Shown here in pieces: positions 59,401 to 64,000 of a stretch of 64,000 nucleotides of DNA. The number at the start of each line of letters is the position of its first letter. The first letter of the stretch is position 1. The position numbers and the translations under genes are program-made. The notes under the pieces were generated by a model. It saw only the letters and a program-made list of their open reading frames with translations, was not told the origin of the DNA and did no database searches. The stretch is from Marthasterias glacialis (taxonomy: Eukaryota; Echinodermata; Asteroidea; Forcipulatida; Asteriidae): positions 17,749,938 through 17,813,937 of the forward strand of contig OU452226.1 of assembly GCA_911728455.2 (NCBI GenBank), given 5' to 3'.

Positions 59401-62400
59401 CAATTTTTTTTAGGGGGGTACTAAAAAATATGCACTTTTTGACCCTCAAACTTTCAGCCCCTAAACTGGTGGATGTTTCCCGAACTAACGCTCATCCGGA
59501 CTTGCAAATTAGAGCACTGGTACTGGGGGATATTCCCTCATGACATGGTAGAGCAAAAACGACTTTGAAATTTTAGTCCAAAACTCCCATTTTTTTTAGG
59601 GGGGTACTGTAAAATTTGTGCTTTTGACCCTAAAACTTTCAGCCCCAAAACTTGTGGATGTTTCCCGAAATAACGCTCATCCGGACTTGAAAATTAGAGC
59701 ACTGGTACTGGGGGATATTCCCTCATGACATGGTAGAGCAAAAACGACTTTGAAATTTTAGTCCAAAACTCCCATTTTTTTTAGGGGGGTACTGTAAAAT
59801 TTGTGCTTTTGACCCTAAAACTTTCAGCCTAAAAATGGTGGATGTTTCCAGAACTAACGCTCATCCGGACTTGCAAATTAGAGCACTAGTACTGGAGGAT
59901 ATTCCCTCTTGACATGGTAGAGCAAAAATGACTTTGAAATTTTGGTCCCAAACTCCAATTTTTTTTAGGGGGGTACTGAAAAATTTGTGTTTTTTGACCC
60001 TAAAACTTTCAGTCCCAAAAATGGTGGATGTTTCCAGAACTAACGCTGATCCGGACTTGCAAATTAGAGCACTAGTACTGGAGGATATTCCCTCTTGACA
60101 TGGTAGAGCAAAAATGACTTTGAAATTTTAGTCCAAGACTCCAATATTTTTCAGGGGGGTACTGAAAAATTTGTGTTTTTTGACCCTAAAACTTTCAGCT
60201 GAAAAATGGTGGATATTTCCCAAACTAACGCTCATCCGGACTTGCAAATTAGAGCACTGGTACTGGGGGATATTCCCTCTTGACATGGTAGAGCAAAAAC
60301 GACTTTGAAATTTTAGTCCAAAACTCCCATTGTTTTCAGGGGGGTACTGAAAAATTTGTGTTTTTTTACCCTTAAACTTTCAGCTGAAAAATGATGGATA
60401 TTTCCCAAACTAACGCTTATCCGGACTTGCAAATTAGAGCACTGGTACTGGGGGATATTCCCTCTTGACATGGTAGAGCAAAATCGACTTTGAAATTTTA
60501 GTCCAAAACTCCCATTGTTTTCAGGGGGGTACTAAAAAATATGCCCTTTTTGACCCTAAAACTTTCAGCCCCAAAACTGGTGGATGTTTCCCGAAGTAAC
60601 GCTCATCCGGATTTGCAAATTAGAGCACTGGTACTGGGGGATATTCCCTCTTGACATGGTAGAGCAAAAACGACTTTGAAATTTTAGTCCAAAACTCCAA
60701 TTTTTTTTAGGGGGGTACTGAAAAATTTGTGTTTTTTGACACTAAAACTTTTAGCCTAAAAATAGTGGATACTTCCCGAACTAACGCTTATACGGACTTG
60801 CAAATTAGAGCACTGGTACTAGGGGATATTCCCTCTTGACATGGTAGAGCAAAAACGACTTTGACATTTTGGTCCAAAACTCCAATATTTTTTAGGGGGG
60901 TACTAAAAAATATGTGCTTTTTGACCCCAAAACTTTCAGCCCCAAAACTTGTGGATGTTTCCCGAAATAACGCTCATCCGGAGTTGCAAATTAGAGCACT
61001 GGTACTGGGGGATATTCCCTATTGACATGGTAGAGCAAAAACGACTTTGAAATTTTAGTCCAAAAGTCCAATTTTTTTTAGGGGGGTACTAAAAAATATG
61101 CGCTTTTTGACCCTAAAACTTTCAGCCCCTAAACTGGTGGATGTTTCCCGAACTAACGCTCATCCGGACTTGCAAATTAGAGCACTGGTACTGGGGGATA
61201 TTCCCTCATGACATGGTAGAGCAAAAACGACTTTGAAATTTTAGTCCAAAACTCCCATTTTTTTTAGGGGGGTACTGTAAAATTTGTGCTTTTGACCCTA
61301 AAACTTTCAGCCTAAAAATGGTGGATGTTTCCAGAACTAACGCTCATCCGGACTTGCAAATTAGAGCACTAGTACTGGAGGATATTCCCTCTTGACATGG
61401 TAGAGCAAAAATGACTTTGAAATTTTGGTCCCAAACTCCAATTTTTTTTAGGGGGGTACTGAAAAATTTGTGTTTTTTGACCCTAAAACTTTCAGTCCCA
61501 AAAATGGTGGATGTTTCCAGAACTAACGCTCATCCGGACTTGCAAATTAGAGCACTGGTACTGGAGGATATTCCCTCTTGACATGGTAGAGCAAAAATGA
61601 CTTTGAAATTTTAGTCCAAGACTCCAATATTTTTCAGGGGGGTACTGAAAAATTGTGTTTTTTTACCCTAAAACTTTCAGCTGAAAAATGGTGGATATTT
61701 CCCAAACTAACGCTCATCCGGACTTGCAAATTAGAGCACTGGTACTGGGGGATATTCCCTCTTGACATGGTAGAGCAAAAACGACTTTGAAATTTTAGTC
61801 CAAAACTCCAATTTTTTTTAGGGGGGTACTAAAAAATATGTGCTTTTTGACCCTAAAACTTTCAGTCGAAAAACTTGTGGATTTTTCCCAAACTAACGCT
61901 CCTCGGGACTTGCAAATTAGAGCACTGGTACTGGGGGATATTCCCTCTTGACATGGTAGAGCAAAAAGGACTTTGAAATTTAAGTCCAAAATTCCAATAT
62001 TTTTCAGGGGGGTACTGAAAAATTTGTGTTTTTTGACCCTAAAACTATCAGCCTAAAAATTGTGGATGTTTCCCGAAGTATTGCTAATCAGAACTTGCAA
62101 ATTAGGGCACTGGTACTGGGGGATATTCCCTCTTGACATGGTAGAGCAAAAATGACTTTGACATTTTGGTCCAAAACTCAAAATTTTTTTTAGGGGGGTA
62201 CTAAAAATATGTGCTTTTTGACCATTGAAAATTTCTGCCCCAAAACTTGTGGATGTTTCCCGAACTAACGCTCATCCGGACTTGCAAATTAGAGCACTGG
62301 TAGTGGGGGATATTCCCTCTTGACATGGTAGAGAAAAAATGACTTTGAAATTGTAGTCCAAAACTCCAATATTTTTTAGGGGGGTACTGAAAAATGTGTG

Positions 62401-62552
62401 TTTTTTTACCCTAAAACTTTCAGCTGAAAAATGATGGATATTTCCCAAACTAACGCTTATCCGGACTTGCAAATTAGAGCACTGGTACTGGGGGATATTC
62501 CCTCTTGACATGGTAGAGCAAAAACGACTTTGAAATTTTAGTCCAAAACTCC
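49581..62552 (+). repeat. 35-monomer super-repeat, ~6486 bp, two copies
   Basis: The marker CCATTGTTTTCAGG is spaced 1296, 1296, 1668 and 2226 bp from 49581 to 56067, then 1296, 1296 and 1668 bp from 56067 to 60327. The same series of 7, 7, 9 (and 12) monomers therefore repeats with a 6486-bp period. Independently, the segment 55787-56026 recurs at 62272-62511 (offset 6485). Copies differ at few positions, so the duplication is recent. Confidence 0.88.
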
Positions 62553-64000
62553 CATTTTTTTCAGGGGGGTACTAAAAAATATGCCCTTTTTGACCCTAAA
62601 ACTTTCAGCCCCAAAACTTGTGGATGTTTCCCGAAACAACGCTCATCCGGAGTTGCAAATTAGAGCACTGGTACTGGGGGATATTCCCTCTTGACATGGT
62701 AGAGCAAAGACGACTTTGAAATTTTAGTCCAAAAGTCCCATTTTTTTTAGGGGGGTACTAAAAAATATGCGCTTTTTGACCCTAAAACTTTCAGCCCCTA
62801 AACTGGTGGATGTTTCCCGAACTAACGCTCACCCGGACTTGCAAATTAGAGCACTGGTACTGGGGGATATTCCCTCATGACATGGTAGAGCAAAAACGAC
62901 TTTGAAATTTTAGTCCAAAACTCCCACTTTTTTTAGGGGGGTACTGTAAAATTTGTGCTTTTGACCCTAAAACTTTCAGCCTAAAAATGGTGGATGTTTC
63001 CAGAATTAACGCTCATCCTGACTTGCAAATTAGAGCACTAGTACTGGAGGATATTCCCTCTTGACATGGTAGAGCAAAAATGACTTTGAAATTTTGGTCC
63101 AAAACTCCAATTTTTTTTAGGGGGGTACTGAAAAATTTGTGTTTTTTGACCCTAAAACTTTCAGTCCCAAAAATGGTGGATGTTTCCAGAACTAACGCTC
63201 ATCCAGACTTGCAAATTAGAGCACTGGTAGTGGGGGATATTCCCTCTTGACATGGTAGAGCAAAAATGACTTTGAAATTTTAGTCCAAAACTCCAATATT
63301 TTTCAGGGGGGTACTGAAAAATTTGTGTTTTTTTACCCTAAAACTTTCAGCTGAAAAATGATGGATATTTCCCAAACTAACGCTTATCCGGACTTGCAAA
63401 TTAGAGCACTGGTACTGGGGGATATTCCCTCTTGACATGGTAGAGCAAAAACGACTTTGAAATTTTAGTCCAAAACTCCCATTTTTTTTAGGGGGGTACT
63501 GTAAAATTTGTGGGTTTTTTTCCTTAAACTTTCAGCCTCAATATGGTGGATATTTCCCAAACTAACGCTTATCCGGACTTGCAAAGTAGAACACTGGTTC
63601 TGGAGGATATTCCCGCTTGACATGGTAATGCAAAAAAGACTTTGACATTTTGGTCCAAAACTCCAATTTGTTTTAGGGGGGTACTTAAAAAATATGTGCT
63701 TTTTGACCCTAAAACTTTCAGCCCCAAAACAGGTGGATGTTTCCCGAACTAACGCTCATCCGGACTTGCAAATTAGAGCACTAGTACTGGGGGATATTCC
63801 CTCTTGACATGGTAGAGCAAAACCGACTTGGACATATTGGTCCAAAACTCCAATTTTGTTTATGGGGGTACTGTAAAATTTGAGCTTTTTGACCGTAAAA
63901 CTTTCAGCCCCAAAAGTGGTGTATGTCTCCCGAACTAACGCTCATCCGGACTTGCAAATTAGAGCACTGGTACTGGGGGATATTCCCTCTTGACATGGTA

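Larger units (their letters stand above)
39676..64000 (+). repeat. Satellite array, right block (~186-bp monomer, ~131 copies)
   Basis: Same monomer and orientation as the left block, continuing to the window end. Frequent variants differ from the left block: AAAAGTCCCATT, TACTGTAAAATTTGTGC with a shortened CTTTTGACC, CAGCTGAAAAATG and ACTAGTACTGGAGG. This marks different HOR families. Monomers after about 63,500 are more diverged. No gene lies in this 24-kb stretch, and minus-strand frames of 60-90 codons are only by-products of the repeat. Confidence 0.97.

Noticed and set aside
9447..62511. Minus-strand open frames of 60-90 codons inside the satellite (for example 17227-17421, 20201-20395, 55787-56026, 62272-62511)
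   Set aside because: They are reverse translations of one or two satellite monomers, repeat with the HOR period, and lack any domain or independent coding signal. They were used only as position markers.
8355..64000. CENP-B box in the satellite monomer
   Set aside because: TTCCCGAACTAACG looked promising, but it does not fit NTTCGNNNNANNCGGGN on either strand.
8355..64000. CRISPR-like array
   Set aside because: Repeats are contiguous monomers without unique spacers, in clearly eukaryotic DNA.

Overview
The window is eukaryotic nuclear DNA from an animal, most likely an aquatic invertebrate. The evidence is AT-rich intergenic sequence, splice-site-like signals, tRNA-derived and foldback repeats, a metazoan-style Ty3/Gypsy retrotransposon, and a very large satellite array. 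There are no bacterial operons, rRNA genes or CRISPR arrays. The species cannot be settled from the sequence alone.

Layout. (1) 1-7030 is low-density flank. It holds a 30-bp-arm palindrome made of two opposed tRNA 3'-half-like pieces (834-895), a foldback element with 42-bp subterminal repeats (1027-1812), a possible LINE 3' tail, TATA/CCAAT-type signals, a frame-broken coding-like stretch on the minus strand (about 4387-4853), and three diverged tandem copies of an exon-like unit on the minus strand (5866-6894). (2) 7031-8354 is the satellite edge: about 1.5 diverged monomers, then about 1 kb of non-satellite DNA with a possible minus-strand first coding exon (7726-7823) and a perfect CRE palindrome. 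(3) 8355-28617 and 39676-64000 are one head-to-tail satellite with a monomer of about 186 bp, roughly 240 copies, all in one orientation. It is organised in nested higher-order repeats (HORs): 3-mer 556 bp, 7-mer 1296 bp, 16-mer 2974 bp and 35-mer 6486 bp. The array runs off the right end. (4) 28618-39675 is one complete, apparently very young Ty3/Gypsy element inserted in the satellite with a 4-bp CACT target duplication.

The retrotransposon has 2136-bp LTRs of equal length with no difference noticed, an 18-nt primer-binding site matching the 3' end of a tRNA-Leu, gag with a CCHC knuckle, pol in the -1 frame (protease, RT, RNase H, integrase with GPY/F), and a third ORF in the env position. 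That third ORF encodes no envelope. It encodes a protein with two C2H2 zinc fingers, an acidic/serine-rich middle and a basic C-terminus. A canonical A-AAT-TTT slippery site lies in frame in the gag-pol overlap. A strong splice acceptor sits 11 nt before the ORF3 start codon. A donor/acceptor pair inside the LTR would remove both the LTR poly(A) signal and every upstream ATG from the leader.

The most interesting unit is this element: a zinc-finger-encoding Gypsy element with a candidate LTR intron, inserted in a HOR satellite that may be (peri)centromeric. The hierarchical satellite and its repeated kappa-B-like motif come second.
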